This document shows positions 1 to 8,796 of a DNA stretch of 64,000 bases, piece after piece (positions within the stretch are counted from its first letter, which is position 1; each line of letters starts with the position of its first letter). Below the pieces are notes generated by a model that saw only the letters and a program-made list of their open reading frames with translations, had not been told where the DNA came from and made no database searches. This DNA comes from Campylobacteraceae bacterium (lineage in GTDB: Bacteria > Campylobacterota > Campylobacteria > Campylobacterales > Sulfurovaceae). A program made the translations under genes and the position numbers. Location of the stretch: assembly GCA_027065045.1 (NCBI GenBank), contig JAMOOX010000041.1, forward strand, positions 1-64,000, in the 5' to 3' direction.

Positions 1-274
1 TAGAGTTATCTACATGAGATTCAGCTGCAAAGTGGATAACCCCTCTAATATCATATTCATTAAAGATAAATTCAACCAATTGGCGATTACAAATATCACC
101 TTTGATAAATTTATATTGTGGATTACTCTCTACCTCTGTTAAATTCTCTAAATTACCTGCATAAGTGAGCAAATCTAAATTTATTATATTATATTCTGGA
201 TATTTATCTATAAAATATGGTACAAAATTACTACCTATAAATCCTGCACACCCTGTTACTAAAATTGATTTCAT
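1..274 (-). CDS. rfbB: dTDP-glucose 4,6-dehydratase, N-terminal part (runs off window)
   Basis: The 91 visible residues are the N-terminus of the short-chain dehydrogenase that converts dTDP-glucose to dTDP-4-dehydro-6-deoxyglucose, step 2 of dTDP-rhamnose synthesis. The protein opens with MKSILVTGCAGFIGSNF, the glycine-rich NAD-binding loop, and reaches HFAAESHVDNS, a signature of this family. The ATG overlaps the TAA of the upstream rfbD fusion gene (TAATG), so the two are translationally coupled. The remainder lies beyond base 1. The rfbD/C/A neighbours support the assignment. Confidence 0.93.
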   Translation of the reverse strand, partial: MKSILVTGCAGFIGSNFVPYFIDKYPEYNIINLDLLTYAGNLENLTEVESNPQYKFIKGDICNRQLVEFIFNEYDIRGVIHFAAESHVDNS

Positions 275-1596
275 TATCTTTTTTCTCCTAAAGTTATTAA
301 ACAATTATTTAAACTATCTTTCCAAAATGGTATCTCTATATTAAAATCTCTCTTGATTTTTGCTTTATTTAACAAGCTATAATGAGGACGAGAGGCAGGT
401 GTTGGATAATCTTTGGTCTCTATTGGAGATATTTCACAATTAATCTTTGCCATCTTCATAATCTCTTTGGCAAAATCATACCAACTCAAAACTCCCTCAT
501 TAGAGTAATTATAAGTCTCTACTTTATCACTTTTGATTTGTGGTAAAATATCTAAAATTACTTTGGCTAAATCTCTTGCATAAGTGGGTGTGCCTACTTG
601 GTCATAGATAACAGTTAGCTTATCTCTATCATTGCCTAATTTTAACATAGTTTTTACAAAGTTAGTGCCATAACTGCTATATACCCAACTTGTTCTAATG
701 ATTATAGAGTTTTTTGGATTAATCTGCTTTATAGCATTTTCACCATCAAGTTTTGTTTTGCCATATACACTATTTGGATTTGTTTTATCATCTTCTACAT
801 AAGGTTTATAATTTGTGCCATCAAATACATAATCTGTTGAGATATGAATAAACTTAATAGAGTTATCTTTTGATATTTGAGCTAAATTTTTTACTGCTAG
901 ATGATTGACTTTATCTGCTAACTCCACATCACTTTCTGCTTTATCAACAGCTGTATATGCTGAAGCATTTATAATTATATCTATTTTATGACTATTTATA
1001 AAACTATTAACATCTTTATAATTTGTAATATTAATCTCCTCTTTTGTGGTAAAAAAGAAATTATAATTATAGTTTGATGATAGCTCTTTTAACTCTGAAC
1101 CTAATTGTCCATTTACTCCTGTGATTAAGATATTGACATTATTATATTTTTGTGTTATACTGTTATTACAAATCGCCTTAGTGCGCTCCCCCTCTTTTGG
1201 GAGTGGGGTAACAATTAATTTCAACAGTTTTTCTTGTAATTTATCAAAATAATATCTTGAAATTTTACCATCTCTATATTTAGCCCTTTTTATATCAAAC
1301 AATTTTATTTGACTAAGTATAGCAAAACTTCTTTTATCTTTTTTATACTCAAATTCAAAATGAAACTTATCATTTTTTGGTTGAGAAGTTAAAGGTATTC
1401 CTAAAAAAACTCTATTATTAAACTTTTTATAAACTAAAATAGGTCTTAAAAAATCTTTTCCTTTTCCATTTTGTTCATAACCAATATTCTCTCCAACTTT
1501 CATAAAAATTATCTCATATTGACTAAATCCAATAACTTTTTTATACTTATGAATATTTTTCTTAATAACATTCCACTTATCAAAATTCTTATCCAT
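274..1596 (-). CDS. rfbD: MazF/PemK-like domain fused to dTDP-4-dehydrorhamnose reductase
   Basis: The protein has 440 residues where a normal RmlD has about 290. Residues ~153-440 are RmlD, which reduces dTDP-4-dehydrorhamnose to dTDP-rhamnose: NAD loop ITGVNGQLG (~158-166), STDYVFDGT, and the catalytic YGKTKLDGE. Residues ~20-130 read like the PemK/MazF growth-inhibitor fold: GENIGYEQNGKGKDFLRPIL, GIPLTSQPK, AILSQIKLFDIKRA. The two parts are joined by a Pro/Lys/Glu-rich linker (~128-152) encoded by a palindromic segment. There is no in-frame ATG, GTG or TTG at the natural RmlD start, so the reductase is probably made as a fusion. The gene overlaps rfbC by 8 bp. RmlD identity is secure. The toxin-like domain is recognised by motif only, and whether it still cleaves RNA is unknown. 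Confidence 0.85.
   Translation of the reverse strand: MDKNFDKWNVIKKNIHKYKKVIGFSQYEIIFMKVGENIGYEQNGKGKDFLRPILVYKKFNNRVFLGIPLTSQPKNDKFHFEFEYKKDKRSFAILSQIKLFDIKRAKYRDGKISRYYFDKLQEKLLKLIVTPLPKEGERTKAICNNSITQKYNNVNILITGVNGQLGSELKELSSNYNYNFFFTTKEEINITNYKDVNSFINSHKIDIIINASAYTAVDKAESDVELADKVNHLAVKNLAQISKDNSIKFIHISTDYVFDGTNYKPYVEDDKTNPNSVYGKTKLDGENAIKQINPKNSIIIRTSWVYSSYGTNFVKTMLKLGNDRDKLTVIYDQVGTPTYARDLAKVILDILPQIKSDKVETYNYSNEGVLSWYDFAKEIMKMAKINCEISPIETKDYPTPASRPHYSLLNKAKIKRDFNIEIPFWKDSLNNCLITLGEKR
1161..1213. repeat. Palindromic insert encoding the fusion linker
   Basis: Inside the rfbD fusion gene a GC-rich hairpin (1188-1194 paired with 1201-1208, one bulge) is framed by TGTTA (1161-1165) and TAACA (1209-1213). 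It is far more GC-rich than the surrounding gene and encodes the linker around PLPKEGERTKA. It looks like a small palindromic or MITE-like insertion that stayed in frame. No second copy was found in this window. Confidence 0.45.
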
Positions 1597-2161
1597 AATA
1601 ATCTACACCATAATCAAATTTATCACTATCTTTAAAACTTGGTTGAGTTGTATCTTTTGGTGAAAGTTGCATTTTTTCTCTCTCTACTATCCAATCAATA
1701 TTAAGTTCAATATCATCAAAAGCCATTCCTCTATCATTATCAGGAGAGTAATAATTATCCACCTTATAAGCAAAAATAGCCTCATCACTTAAAACTACAA
1801 ATCCATGAGCAAAACCTCGTGGGATAAATATTTCTCTTTTATTAGTTTCATTTAGCTCTACTGCTATATGCTTACCATAAGTTAGACTACCCTCTCTAAT
1901 ATCTACTGCCACATCAAGGACTCTACCTTTAATAACTCTTACAAGCTTAGTTTGAGCAAAAGGTGCTAATTGATAATGTAATCCACGAAGAACCCCATAA
2001 GAGCTTTTTGATTCATTATCTTGAACAAAATTTACTCTAAATCCCAAAAACTCCTCTAATTTATCTTGCCTAAAAGTCTCTACAAAATATCCTCTCTCAT
2101 CTCCATGGATTAGGGGTTCAATTATTACTACATCTTCTATATCTGTTCTTATAAACTTCAT
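1589..2161 (-). CDS. rfbC: dTDP-4-dehydrorhamnose 3,5-epimerase
   Basis: This cupin-fold enzyme epimerises C3 and C5 of dTDP-4-dehydro-6-deoxyglucose, step 3 of dTDP-rhamnose synthesis. It is full length at 190 residues. Family motifs are [12 protein letters not shown] (20-31), the catalytic-base region VLRGLHYQ with His62, and the catalytic-acid region [11 protein letters not shown] with Tyr132. It overlaps rfbA by 4 bp and the rfbD fusion by 8 bp, so it sits inside a coupled rfbA-C-D-B operon on the minus strand. Confidence 0.97.
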   Translation of the reverse strand: MKFIRTDIEDVVIIEPLIHGDERGYFVETFRQDKLEEFLGFRVNFVQDNESKSSYGVLRGLHYQLAPFAQTKLVRVIKGRVLDVAVDIREGSLTYGKHIAVELNETNKREIFIPRGFAHGFVVLSDEAIFAYKVDNYYSPDNDRGMAFDDIELNIDWIVEREKMQLSPKDTTQPSFKDSDKFDYGVDYYG

Positions 2162-3045
2162 TTAGTAACTACTCCCTCATTTGCTCTTTTAATCAAATAT
2201 TGTCCATATTGATTTTTTTTGAGAGGTTGAGCCAACTCTAATAATCTCTCTTTTGAGATATATCCCATCTCAAATGCAATCTCTTCTATACAAGCTACTT
2301 TTAACCCTTGACGATTTTCTATGGTTTGGATAAAGTTTGATGCCTCTAATAGGCTCTCGTGAGTACCTGTATCAAGCCACGCATACCCTCGCCCCATAAG
2401 TTCTACTTTTAATCTACTCTCATCTAAATAATCTTGATTTAGAGTTGTGATTTCAAGTTCTCCTCTATCACTTGGCTTTACATTTTGAGCCTTTTTAACT
2501 ACATCATTTGGATAGAAGTATAATCCAACTACGGCATAATTACTTTTTGGATTTTGAGGTTTCTCTTCTATTGTGATAACATCTCCATTTTCATTAAACT
2601 CTGCCACCCCATATCTTTGGGGGTCTTTTACATAATATCCAAATACAGTAGCGTGATTACTTTTTAGATTATCAATACTTTTAGCTAATAATCTTTTGAG
2701 TCCATCTCCATAGAATATATTATCTCCTAATACCAAAGATACATCATCATCACCTATAAACTCTTCTCCTAATATAAATGCTTGTGCTAATCCATCAGGT
2801 GATGGTTGGACTTTGTAGCTAAATTTCATTCCAATATCACTTCCATCTCCCAAAAGTTTCTCAAAATTTGGTAAATCATCAGGAGTTGAGATAATTAAAA
2901 TCTCTCTAATACCTGCTAACATTAATACTGATAATGGGTAATAAATCATCGGTTTATCATAGATTGGTGCAAGTTGCTTACTAATTCCTTTTGTAATGGG
3001 ATATAGTCTTGTCCCACTTCCTCCTGCTAAAATTATACCTTTCAT
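2158..3045 (-). CDS. rfbA: Glucose-1-phosphate thymidylyltransferase
   Basis: This enzyme makes dTDP-glucose from dTTP and glucose-1-phosphate, the first step to dTDP-rhamnose for surface polysaccharide. The 295-residue protein is full length. It opens with [16 protein letters not shown], the nucleotide-binding loop, followed by [25 protein letters not shown] and [19 protein letters not shown] are also present. It is the first gene of the rfb group on the minus strand, 10 bp after rsmE, so the whole block from darT onward may be read through. Confidence 0.97.
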   Translation of the reverse strand: MKGIILAGGSGTRLYPITKGISKQLAPIYDKPMIYYPLSVLMLAGIREILIISTPDDLPNFEKLLGDGSDIGMKFSYKVQPSPDGLAQAFILGEEFIGDDDVSLVLGDNIFYGDGLKRLLAKSIDNLKSNHATVFGYYVKDPQRYGVAEFNENGDVITIEEKPQNPKSNYAVVGLYFYPNDVVKKAQNVKPSDRGELEITTLNQDYLDESRLKVELMGRGYAWLDTGTHESLLEASNFIQTIENRQGLKVACIEEIAFEMGYISKERLLELAQPLKKNQYGQYLIKRANEGVVTK

Positions 3046-3055
3046 AACTACTCCT

Positions 3056-3724
3056 TTATAATATTAAAATAGATGATAATGAGATTATAGCTGTTTGACT
3101 TTTGAGTATCATACTACTATCTAATCCTATTATATCTTTATCTTCAAATAAATCTCTCTCACTATCACTAAATCCACCCTCACAACCTACTACAATTGTA
3201 TCTATATTAGAATTTTTTGTGAGTTTATTGGGGCTAAAATTTAACATTTTACTATTTGGATTATCTTGATAAAACTCTTGTAGAGAATTTAGAACATCTA
3301 ATTTCATCATTTTACTTCTACCACATTGAGAAGATGAACTAATCAAAATTTTATTAAGTTTATCAAAATCTATCTTAAAACTCTTTTGACTTCTATCACA
3401 ATATATAAATGTAATTCTTTCTACACCTATCTCATTTAGATATACTATATTTTTCTCTATATTTTTATTATCTATTACACACCAACCAATATGAAGTTTT
3501 TTAGAAGCTTCAACAATTAATAACTCTTTGGATATATATCTTATTTGGGCATCTCGTCTGCTAATATGTGAAATAGAGTATTTATAGATATAATCATCAT
3601 CTAAATTACGAAGATATATACTATCTCCTACCCTATGACGACGAGCTTTTATAATATATCTATAATCATCATTAATCAATAATATCTGCTCGTTTTGTGC
3701 CTCTTTGTGATAGAGATATTGCAT
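3056..3724 (-). CDS. rsmE: 16S rRNA (uracil-1498-N3)-methyltransferase
   Basis: This SPOUT-class SAM-dependent enzyme methylates U1498 of 16S rRNA. Evidence is the N-terminal RNA-binding part followed by the SPOUT knot motifs [16 protein letters not shown] and [19 protein letters not shown] (family form: LG..ILR.ETA). At 222 residues it is somewhat shorter than E. coli RsmE, as is usual in Campylobacterota. It lies 2 bp after a small membrane protein gene and 10 bp before rfbA. Confidence 0.9.
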   Translation of the reverse strand: MQYLYHKEAQNEQILLINDDYRYIIKARRHRVGDSIYLRNLDDDYIYKYSISHISRRDAQIRYISKELLIVEASKKLHIGWCVIDNKNIEKNIVYLNEIGVERITFIYCDRSQKSFKIDFDKLNKILISSSSQCGRSKMMKLDVLNSLQEFYQDNPNSKMLNFSPNKLTKNSNIDTIVVGCEGGFSDSERDLFEDKDIIGLDSSMILKSQTAIISLSSILIL

Positions 3725-3726
3725 AA

Positions 3727-4128
3727 TTAATGTGAGTAAATTAATAGAAATGAAAAGATAATTAATATCTCAAATGAAGCTACAAATACAAAAACTTTTC
3801 TAAACCTTGCTTCAAAAGTATCTATATTTTGTATATATTTTTTGAGTTCAATAGATTTATAAATCTCTAACATAATAAACACTATAAAGGCTATTATCAT
3901 AAGTATAATATTAATACCCATATCTCTTTTGGCTACAATTAGCATTATCATACCATCAAAGGCAACCATACTAATAAGCCCATAATATACAAATGAGTAT
4001 ATTTTACTCCATTTAACTAAAATATATGCTCTATTATAATAGAGTGTTGGCAAAATTAAACTTATCATTATGGTCAATAAAAATAGGTTAATTGTAGCTG
4101 TGTGATACCATAAAATCTCTTCTAACAT
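3727..4128 (-). CDS. Four-helix integral membrane protein, unknown function
   Basis: The 133-residue protein is almost entirely hydrophobic. About four transmembrane segments are visible (residues ~12-30, 42-62, 72-92, 108-130), with an opening HTATINLFLLTIM. No catalytic motif is recognisable. Similar small membrane proteins next to rsmE and cmoB occur in Campylobacterota (recollection, not checked). It is tightly packed between cmoB (8 bp upstream) and rsmE (2 bp downstream), so it is probably co-transcribed. Confidence 0.75.
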   Translation of the reverse strand: MLEEILWYHTATINLFLLTIMISLILPTLYYNRAYILVKWSKIYSFVYYGLISMVAFDGMIMLIVAKRDMGINIILMIIAFIVFIMLEIYKSIELKKYIQNIDTFEARFRKVFVFVASFEILIIFSFLLIYSH

Positions 4129-4136
4129 AAATATCC

Positions 4137-5039
4137 TTATTTAAATGCTTTAATATAAACTCTTTTTGGTGCAGGATAACCCTCCACCGTTTTACTTCTA
4201 TCATTTGGGTCTAAAAAGTCCTCTAAACTCTGTTCATAAACCCATTTTGTGGCTCTTTGTTCATCAGCAGTTGTAACCATTGTTTCTAATACTTCTACTC
4301 TATTAAACCCTGCTCTTTTACACCAGTTAATAAGTGCTGGGATTGTAGGGATAAAATATATATTTGGTATTTTTGAGTATCTTTTATTTGGAGTGAGTGC
4401 TATCTCATCATCTCCATCTATCATAAAAGTATCCAAAATCAATTCACCATTTTTATTAAGTGAGTTATATAGAGATTTAAGCATAGCGATTGGGTCGCTT
4501 CTATGATAAAGGACTCCAAGACAAAAGAGAATATCAAACTTATGATGATAATACTCAATATGTTCTACCCCTAACATCTCATAAATTATATCACTCTTGA
4601 TAAAATGATTTATAAATTTAAACTGTGTATAAAATATAGCTGATGGGTCAAACCCTACCAACCTTTTGGGGTTCTCTTCTAACATTCTAAAGAGATAATA
4701 TCCATTATTACAACCAATATCTCCAACAATTTTATCATTAATATCAAAATGAGGTCTAAGTAAATCATATTTGATATTACTTCTCCACTCTGTATCAATC
4801 ATTAAATTATTGATAGCAAATGGTCCTTTTCTCCAAGGAATATGAGCCTTTGCCAACTCCTCTATTTTATCAATATCATCTTGCGAAGCATCTTCTATTT
4901 TGATAGTAATTGCATCATTAAACTCTACTTCTATATTATCAAATGAGGGCAAAGCAGAGATGGACTCTACTCGTGGAATAATATTTTTCCAAGTGAGCCA
5001 TTTCTCTCTCTCTGCTTTTATCTTATCAATATCTATCAT
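4137..5039 (-). CDS. cmoB: tRNA U34 carboxymethyltransferase
   Basis: CmoB transfers the carboxymethyl group of carboxy-SAM to 5-hydroxyuridine-34, giving cmo5U in tRNA wobble positions. The 300-residue protein has the family block WRKGPFAINNLMIDTEWRSN, SAM-site motifs VGDIGCNNGYYLFRML and LVGFDPS, then FDILFCLGVLYHRSDP. E. coli CmoB is 323 residues, so this form is slightly shorter at the N-terminus. The carboxy-SAM synthase CmoA is not in the window. The gene is 2 bp downstream of the cyclophilin gene. Confidence 0.95.
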   Translation of the reverse strand: MIDIDKIKAEREKWLTWKNIIPRVESISALPSFDNIEVEFNDAITIKIEDASQDDIDKIEELAKAHIPWRKGPFAINNLMIDTEWRSNIKYDLLRPHFDINDKIVGDIGCNNGYYLFRMLEENPKRLVGFDPSAIFYTQFKFINHFIKSDIIYEMLGVEHIEYYHHKFDILFCLGVLYHRSDPIAMLKSLYNSLNKNGELILDTFMIDGDDEIALTPNKRYSKIPNIYFIPTIPALINWCKRAGFNRVEVLETMVTTADEQRATKWVYEQSLEDFLDPNDRSKTVEGYPAPKRVYIKAFK

Positions 5040-5041
5040 AA

Positions 5042-5581
5042 CTACTTAATAGATGCTTTTATGATTTTTTGCTCAAAAAGTGGTTTATTACCACCTCTAC
5101 TTCCATTTGTTGTAACTATTCCTATTTTATTTACAATATCTTTACCCTTGATAACCTCTCCAAAAATAGTGTGCATACCATTTAGATGTGGAGTTGGTGC
5201 AAGAGTGATAAAGAATTGACTACCATTTGTATTTCTACCTCTATTTGCCATAGCTAATAGATAAGGTCTATCAAATACAACATTTGGTTTAAACTCATCT
5301 TTGAAATCTTTTTTCCAAATAGACTCTCCACCTCTACCTGTACCTGTTGGGTCTCCACCTTGAATCATAAAACCCTCAATTACTCTATGAAAAATCAACC
5401 CATCATAATATCCATTTTTAATATGAGTAGTAAAGTTCTCTACTGCTTTTGGTGCAACCTCTGGAAATAGTTTAATCTCTATTGTTCCAATATTTGTTTT
5501 AAGAACTGCTACCACATCACCTGCAACTACCATTGAATTTAATACCATAAAAGATATAAATGTTAATAATACTCTTTTCAT
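5042..5581 (-). CDS. Exported cyclophilin-type peptidyl-prolyl isomerase
   Basis: The protein accelerates cis-trans isomerisation of prolyl bonds, probably in the periplasm. The ATG at 5581 is preferred because it has a GGAG ribosome site 5589-5593 and begins a clean signal peptide ([21 protein letters not shown]); an ATG 27 bp upstream would overlap the preceding gene and spoil that peptide. Cyclophilin motifs are [39 protein letters not shown], and [20 protein letters not shown] with the active-site Arg and Phe. A 1-bp gap separates it from the preceding gene. Confidence 0.93.
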   Translation of the reverse strand: MKRVLLTFISFMVLNSMVVAGDVVAVLKTNIGTIEIKLFPEVAPKAVENFTTHIKNGYYDGLIFHRVIEGFMIQGGDPTGTGRGGESIWKKDFKDEFKPNVVFDRPYLLAMANRGRNTNGSQFFITLAPTPHLNGMHTIFGEVIKGKDIVNKIGIVTTNGSRGGNKPLFEQKIIKASIK

Positions 5582-5582
5582 T

Positions 5583-5888
5583 TTATACTCCACACGCTTC
5601 ATCTTCACACTTATCTATCTCTAATTTTCTCAATACTTTTTCAAAAAAATCACCACCAGTTCTATGTACATCATCATGAAACTCTATATAAATAGCTTGA
5701 ATATCTTTTCTATCATTTGATATTTTTTCAAAAATAAATGGAGTTAAACCAGTATCTTTTTTAACCTCTTCTACTACATCTATTACAAACTCTTTTGTCT
5801 CATCACTTGGTTCAAAGAGTATATTTAACCCCTCATATCTCTCTTCCATTCTTACATAGGCTTTCATACCACTAAATTTTTTGTCCAT
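5583..5888 (-). CDS. Conserved small acidic protein, unknown function
   Basis: The 101-residue soluble protein is rich in Glu/Asp and Lys, with no signal peptide or membrane segment. It begins [20 protein letters not shown] and ends in a Cys-containing tail (KCEDEACGV). I do not recognise a named domain. An AAGGAG site lies 6 bp before the ATG. It is coupled to the cyclophilin gene by a 1-bp gap. Upstream, the darTG cassette separates it from rny, and both sides of that cassette carry the same ribosome-site sequence. Confidence 0.7.
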   Translation of the reverse strand: MDKKFSGMKAYVRMEERYEGLNILFEPSDETKEFVIDVVEEVKKDTGLTPFIFEKISNDRKDIQAIYIEFHDDVHRTGGDFFEKVLRKLEIDKCEDEACGV

Positions 5889-5899
5889 TTTTTCTCCTT
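5885..5899. repeat. 15-bp direct repeat, left copy, flanking darTG
   Basis: CCATTTTTTCTCCTT occurs here and again at 7250-7264. On the coding strand it is AAGGAGAAAAAATGG, a Shine-Dalgarno site plus start codon. The two copies bracket the darTG cassette exactly. Confidence 0.7.
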
Positions 5900-5901
5900 T
5901 T

Positions 5902-6603
5902 TTAAATTGTGAATAAGTTTTTATCTTGATTATAACTATTTATAAATTGATATGATTTTTCAAGTGCTGTATCTCCAACCCCTTGTACTCTTTTTAATTG
6001 TCCTATTGAGTGTATATCATCTCTAGTGAGTAATGCACTTTTTATTTTTTCAATTAAATCTATTCTAAGTTTTAATAACTGTTTAATAGAATTACTATCT
6101 AAATTTAAAAACTTATTTTTAAACTCTTTATATATATTATCTTCAGCCTCTTCATCAAAGTACCATATTTCAATATCAATATCACACTTACTTAAATATC
6201 TTTGCATAATATCTAGTGAATGTTCTGAAGGTATTCCACCTTTACCTGCACCTAATAATGGAAAAGCTATAGATTTAATACTTTTTTCATTATATGTATC
6301 TACAAATTTTTTTAGTCCATTTTCTAAATATTCTATTTTTGATGGATATTTCCAACTCTTTTTGGTTGGAAAATTTAATATTTTTTGATAAGTACTATTA
6401 CTATTATCTACTTGATAAATTGATAATTTTCCAATATCAATTAAATTATTATCACATAATTTTTTATATTTTTTAAACATATCAGGATGACGCAATTTAA
6501 ATTCATAGGCGATACCTGCACCCATTACACCCATACAATTTACTGTATTAACAATAGTTTCACATTTACTTGAAAAGATATTTCCTCTTTTTATTTTAAT
6601 CAT
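5902..6603 (-). CDS. darG: DarG-like macrodomain antitoxin (ADP-ribosylglycohydrolase)
   Basis: Residues 1-~155 form a macrodomain: IKRGNIFSSKCETIVNTVNC, then GVMGAGIAYEFKLRHPDMF, and AFPLLGAGKGGIPSEHSLD, which build the ADP-ribose pocket. Known DarG proteins strip ADP-ribose from thymidine in DNA and so reverse DarT. The C-terminal ~70 residues contain a helix-hairpin-helix-like stretch (LKRVQGVGDTALEKS), a plausible DNA- or toxin-binding part. It overlaps darT by 4 bp (ATGA), toxin first. No catalytic test is possible here; the call rests on macrodomain motifs plus the adjacent DarT. Confidence 0.88.
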   Translation of the reverse strand: MIKIKRGNIFSSKCETIVNTVNCMGVMGAGIAYEFKLRHPDMFKKYKKLCDNNLIDIGKLSIYQVDNSNSTYQKILNFPTKKSWKYPSKIEYLENGLKKFVDTYNEKSIKSIAFPLLGAGKGGIPSEHSLDIMQRYLSKCDIDIEIWYFDEEAEDNIYKEFKNKFLNLDSNSIKQLLKLRIDLIEKIKSALLTRDDIHSIGQLKRVQGVGDTALEKSYQFINSYNQDKNLFTI

Positions 6604-7253
6604 ATATAATCTTTAAAAAATAGTGATTGATTAACAACTACTTTTATATTATCTAGTTTAAAATTAGAAACTATAAATCTAGCTGTTTTACTATCTTGTG
6701 TAAATATAATATTTAAATTTTTATGTTTAACTCTATTTGCTATTAAAATTTCTGCCATCATCTCTTGTTTTATAGAATTATTAGATATAAATTTATAACT
6801 ACCATCTTCAAATTCAAGTTTTTTAGTCCATCTTCTAGAAAAAATATTTTTCCATTTAAATTTAGATAAACTAGAAATATTTCCAGTAAATCTTGCTTTA
6901 TCGCTAGATGCATTACATGTTGTAAAAACTGTACCATTTTTACAAGCAATAATATTATTATATCCTAAAATAATAATATTATTACGAAAATATCGTTGAT
7001 TTCTATATAACATAGCATTTCTAGGATTAAAATAAAATGGTACATATTTATGAATACTTCTATTATAAACACTCTCTTTTTTTAATCTTCTATTATTAAC
7101 TTCATTATTGCTAATATCTTTTATTTGATATTTATTACCATGTGGATATAATCCATATTCTAAAATACTATTTAAATTATCAAGATGTGTCATATGATAT
7201 AAATAATCTATATTTAATATTTTTAAAACTTTTGATTTCTCTTTTATATCCAT
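6600..7253 (-). CDS. darT: DarT-like DNA ADP-ribosyltransferase toxin
   Basis: The 217-residue protein fits the DUF4433/DarT family, which uses NAD to ADP-ribosylate thymidines in single-stranded DNA and acts as a toxin or anti-phage effector. Visible motifs are YLYHMTHLDNLNSILEYGL (NAD site, His20), YVPFYFNPRNAMLYRNQ (~70-87), and QEMMAEILI (~163-171) holding the expected catalytic glutamate. It precedes its macrodomain antitoxin with a 4-bp overlap. The AAGGAG site and ATG are identical to those of the gene downstream of the cassette. The pair interrupts an otherwise housekeeping gene row. Confidence 0.88.
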   Translation of the reverse strand: MDIKEKSKVLKILNIDYLYHMTHLDNLNSILEYGLYPHGNKYQIKDISNNEVNNRRLKKESVYNRSIHKYVPFYFNPRNAMLYRNQRYFRNNIIILGYNNIIACKNGTVFTTCNASSDKARFTGNISSLSKFKWKNIFSRRWTKKLEFEDGSYKFISNNSIKQEMMAEILIANRVKHKNLNIIFTQDSKTARFIVSNFKLDNIKVVVNQSLFFKDYI

Positions 7254-7264
7254 TTTTTCTCCTT
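7250..7264. repeat. 15-bp direct repeat, right copy, flanking darTG
   Basis: Exact second copy of the 15 bp at 5885-5899. It contains the darT ribosome site and start codon. The distance between copies is 1365 bp, the size of the cassette. Confidence 0.7.
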
Positions 7265-7272
7265 AATTAAAT

Positions 7273-8796
7273 TTATTTAGCAAAACTTGTAGCTCGTAAC
7301 TCTCTAATTACATTTACTTTAATATCGCCTGGGTAGCTTACTCTCTCTTCTATATCTTTGGCTATCTCACGGCTCAACATTACAGCTTCATTATCACTTA
7401 CCTTATGAGCATTTAAAAATACTCTTATCTCTCGTCCTGCATTTATAGCATAAGCACTAATCACACCTTTTTTACTCATAGCTATCTCTTCTATCTCTTT
7501 GACTCGTTTAGTAAAGTTCTCTAATACCTCTCGTCTTGCCCCTGGTCGTGCAGCACTAATTACATCAGCAGCACAAACAGCCGATGACTCTACACTATCT
7601 GGTTCTTGATGTCCATGATGAGCATATATCGCATTAATTACAGTTGGGTGTTCATTATATTTCTTACATAATGATGCTCCAATCTCTACATGTGAACCAC
7701 CCTGTTCTTGGGTAAGGGCTTTTCCAATATCGTGTAGTATTCCTGCTCTCATAGCAAGTTTTTCATCTCCACCCATCTCTACCGCCATAGTACCTGCTAA
7801 TTTGGCTACCTCTAAAGTATGCCCTAAAGCATTTTGTCCATAACTTGCACGATATTTTAACTTACCCAAAAGCTTAATCAACTCTTTGTGCATTGGGAAT
7901 AGTCCTAAATCAATTAAAATATTTTCACCCTCTTCATAAATCTTGGTTTCAAACTCTTTTTGGATATTCTCATATACCTCTTCAATTCGTCCAGGGTGTA
8001 TTCGTCCATCATTTACAAGTGTCTCTACAACTCTTGTAGCAATAGCTCTACGATATAGATTAAAGCTACTTATAATAATCACCCCTGGGGTCTCATCTAC
8101 AATAATATCAACTCCCAAAATAGTCTCTAACGAACGGATATTTCTACCCTCTTTACCAATAATTCTACCTTTATGTTCATCACTAGGAAGAGTTACAATA
8201 TTAATCAACCTCTCACCTGCAAACTCACCTGCATATCTAGTAGTAGCTTGGGCTAATATATAGTTGGCCTTTCTCTCTCCATCTTCTTTTGCAATTTTTT
8301 CATATTTTCTTACAATTGAGGCTATTTGAGATTTTGATTGTTCTTCTACTTTTTCTAAAATATAATCTCTTGCTTCTGTTTTGGTCAAAGATGCAATTGA
8401 TTCCATCTTAGAGAGTATATTATCAATCTCCTCTTTCTCTTGAATTATAAGTTTATCAAGTTTATCCTCTTTATGGATTAACTTTCTTTTTTGATTTTGG
8501 ATATATAACTCTTTAGACTCCAAAGCCTCTTTTCTATTTGCTATATCTTGTGAGCGTTTATCTAATTGATTTAGTTTTTGTTGGAATTTCTTCTCTAATT
8601 TTAATTCATCTCCTTGAATTCTAACTCTTGCATTTTGAAGCATCTTATTTGCCTCAAACTCTATTGCCGTTGCTTTAGCTTTGCCCTCTAAAACAAACAC
8701 GCCTATATTCTTTTTATTCTCATTTCTTATTAGTATATAAGATACTCCTGCACCCAATATTGAACACAATGCACCTACACTAATTAATTCTAACAT
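7273..8796 (-). CDS. rny: Ribonuclease Y
   Basis: RNase Y is a membrane-anchored endoribonuclease that starts mRNA decay. Order of parts: N-terminal transmembrane helix (ISVGALCSILGAGVSYILI), long coiled coil (~25-200), KH domain (GRIIGKEGRNIRSLETILGV), then HD domain with AGILHDIGKAL and IYAHHGHQEP as metal ligands. The ATG at 8796 is chosen because GGAG lies 5 bp before it; a GTG 6 bp upstream overlaps that site. Length (507 residues) is normal. It overlaps the 5-formyl-THF cyclo-ligase gene by 17 bp. Confidence 0.96.
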   Translation of the reverse strand: MLELISVGALCSILGAGVSYILIRNENKKNIGVFVLEGKAKATAIEFEANKMLQNARVRIQGDELKLEKKFQQKLNQLDKRSQDIANRKEALESKELYIQNQKRKLIHKEDKLDKLIIQEKEEIDNILSKMESIASLTKTEARDYILEKVEEQSKSQIASIVRKYEKIAKEDGERKANYILAQATTRYAGEFAGERLINIVTLPSDEHKGRIIGKEGRNIRSLETILGVDIIVDETPGVIIISSFNLYRRAIATRVVETLVNDGRIHPGRIEEVYENIQKEFETKIYEEGENILIDLGLFPMHKELIKLLGKLKYRASYGQNALGHTLEVAKLAGTMAVEMGGDEKLAMRAGILHDIGKALTQEQGGSHVEIGASLCKKYNEHPTVINAIYAHHGHQEPDSVESSAVCAADVISAARPGARREVLENFTKRVKEIEEIAMSKKGVISAYAINAGREIRVFLNAHKVSDNEAVMLSREIAKDIEERVSYPGDIKVNVIRELRATSFAK

